A stretch of 6,813 nucleotides of DNA from contig VGNW01000124.1 in NCBI GenBank assembly GCA_016865955.1, forward strand, positions 1-6,813. The letters are read 5' to 3'. The translations under genes and the position numbers were made by a program. A model generated the notes under the pieces. That model made no database searches, was not told where the DNA came from, and saw only the letters and a list, made by a program, of their open reading frames with translations. Each line of letters begins with the position of its first letter. Position 1 is the first letter of the stretch. Of the stretch, positions 5,790-6,813 are shown piece by piece. The stretch comes from Chloroflexota bacterium. GTDB lineage: Bacteria; Chloroflexota; Dehalococcoidia; SZUA-161.

Positions 5790-6813
5790 TTATTTATAAG
5801 CGAAAAAGACCACTACAATTATCAGAATACCTATCGCGATTGCCAGACCGTAGCTCTGAAGCTGTCCGGTCTGGAATCTGCGCAGGATGCCTCCCGACAC
5901 AACGGCAAGCTTACCGACACCGTTAACAGTACCATCGACAATATAGGTATCGAATAGTTGCACCAGATAGAAGAGACCATCCAGCAGTATCCGCACCACA
6001 ATCACCCGCTCATAAAGCTCATCGAAATAGTATTTCCGTGAGAGCAGGGTATAAACCGGGGCAAACGCCTTTCCAACCTTGTCCGCAGAGATCCACTTCT
6101 TGCTATATATAACCCAGGCAAGGCTGATTCCTGCCAGAGCCACCGCCAAAGCGATCAGCGGCATAGGCTCATGGCCAGCCTTGGTGAACAAATCGAAGAA
6201 TCCGTGGGGATGCCAGTGTTCGGGATGTAAATCATAATACACGCCTTCGCCGAGGAATTTGGCTGCTCCCCCACCCCAGAAAGCCCAGCCGCAGCCTATA
6301 GCCATAATAGCTAATATGACCATTGGGAAGACCATAACCAGAGGCGATTCGTGGGGCTGGCTGCTGCCATGGCTGCCGTGGCTTCCATGTCCGCTAGGCG
6401 CGCCGTGAGTAGAGGAAGTCCCGTGAGCGGTAGGCGCGCTGTGCCCGCCGTGTGCCCCGTGTCCTGCCTCGCCGCCGCGGTATTCCCCGCCGAACGTCAT
6501 AAACACTGCTCTGAACATATAAAATGCCGTCATGAACACGGTAATAATAGCCAGCCAGAACAGAATCGGGGTATGCTCCCAGGCGTTGAGCACGATTAAA
6601 TCTTTACTCCAGAAACCGGCTAGCGGCCAGATGCCTGCAAGAGATAATGAGCCTATGAGGAACACTCCAAAGGTCCAGGGCATATATTTCCTTAAGCCGC
6701 CCATCAGCCTCATATCGAAAGTGCCGCTGGCGTGGTTGACGCTGCCTGCACCCAAGAACAGAAGACACTTGAAAAAAGCGTGAGTGAACAGGTGGAATAT
6801 GCCCACAGTTATG
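5790..6813 (-). CDS. nuoL: NADH-quinone oxidoreductase (complex I) subunit L, C-terminal part (5' end outside window)
   Basis: NuoL is the distal antiporter-like subunit of complex I, whose long lateral helix runs along the membrane arm. 340 complete codons are visible; roughly the first half (start and early helices) lies beyond 6813. Counting from the first complete codon, the broken-helix region FHLFTHAFFKCLLFLGAGS carries H7, H11 and K15 (positions of E. coli H334, H338 and K342). GFWSKDL carries K70 (K399). Hydrophobic helices follow at about 83-106, 157-180, 217-236 and 321-338. The lateral-helix region contains the typical KYYFDELYERV and DGTVNGVG motifs and the LRRFQTGQLQSYG segment before the last helix. 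An unusual loop at 113-155 is rich in His, Gly and Ser. The TAA stop at 5792-5790 is 23 nt before nuoM. The GTG at 6806-6804 is an internal valine codon, not the start. Confidence 0.96.
   Translation of the reverse strand, partial: ITVGIFHLFTHAFFKCLLFLGAGSVNHASGTFDMRLMGGLRKYMPWTFGVFLIGSLSLAGIWPLAGFWSKDLIVLNAWEHTPILFWLAIITVFMTAFYMFRAVFMTFGGEYRGGEAGHGAHGGHSAPTAHGTSSTHGAPSGHGSHGSHGSSQPHESPLVMVFPMVILAIMAIGCGWAFWGGGAAKFLGEGVYYDLHPEHWHPHGFFDLFTKAGHEPMPLIALAVALAGISLAWVIYSKKWISADKVGKAFAPVYTLLSRKYYFDELYERVIVVRILLDGLFYLVQLFDTYIVDGTVNGVGKLAVVSGGILRRFQTGQLQSYGLAIAIGILIIVVVFFAYK
6348..6476 (-). repeat. Low-complexity His/Gly/Ser-rich segment inside nuoL
   Basis: About 43 codons between two transmembrane helices of NuoL encode 9 His, 12 Gly and 8 Ser, with imperfect short repeats such as HGSHGSHGSS and HGAHGGH. 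The DNA is correspondingly repetitive (GGC, CAT and AGC units). It is in frame, so the protein is intact. The following HESPLVM motif is normal for NuoL, so the segment is an expansion of an existing loop. Confidence 0.75.

Noticed and set aside
1..6813. Possible undescribed defence, mobile or secondary-metabolism system
   Set aside because: Every open frame with coding character belongs to a well-known housekeeping family, and there are no repeats, integrases, toxin-antitoxin pairs or unexplained gaps.

Overview
All recognisable genes lie on the minus strand, so transcription runs from high to low coordinates. The window is densely coding bacterial chromosome. No stretch longer than about 85 bases lacks a gene, and I see no tRNA, rRNA, CRISPR array, insertion sequence, integrase or phage gene. 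In transcription order the genes are nuoL (3' part only), nuoM, nuoN, ybeY, dnaX, ybaB (ebfC family) and recR (5' part only).

The right part (about 2799-6813) encodes the three antiporter-like membrane subunits of respiratory complex I (NADH:quinone oxidoreductase type) in the usual L-M-N order. The genes are closely packed, with gaps of 23 and 1 nt. All three carry the buried charged residues expected of proton-translocating subunits. NuoL is unusual in having a His/Gly/Ser-rich low-complexity loop in its C-terminal half.

The left part (1-2725) is an information-processing block. It holds the rRNA maturation factor YbeY, then the widely conserved dnaX-ybaB-recR cluster (clamp-loader subunit, nucleoid-associated protein, recombination mediator). 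dnaX and ybaB overlap, and recR follows after 28 nt. A good sigma70-type promoter (TTGAAC, 17 bp, TATAAT) lies in the 82-nt gap between ybeY and dnaX and probably drives dnaX-ybaB-recR. A weaker promoter candidate precedes ybeY. No convincing intrinsic terminator was found, so readthrough from the nuo genes is possible.

The organism is a bacterium of moderate GC content with standard Shine-Dalgarno signals. It uses TTG starts often: nuoM, nuoN and recR, three of the six visible starts. A Chloroflexota/Dehalococcoidia-like origin is a tentative impression from the protein style and is not proven here. I found no evidence of an undescribed defence or mobile system. The points most worth checking are the histidine-rich NuoL loop and an A6 tract in the dnaX linker, where slippage in either direction reaches a stop within a few codons and would give a gamma-like short product.
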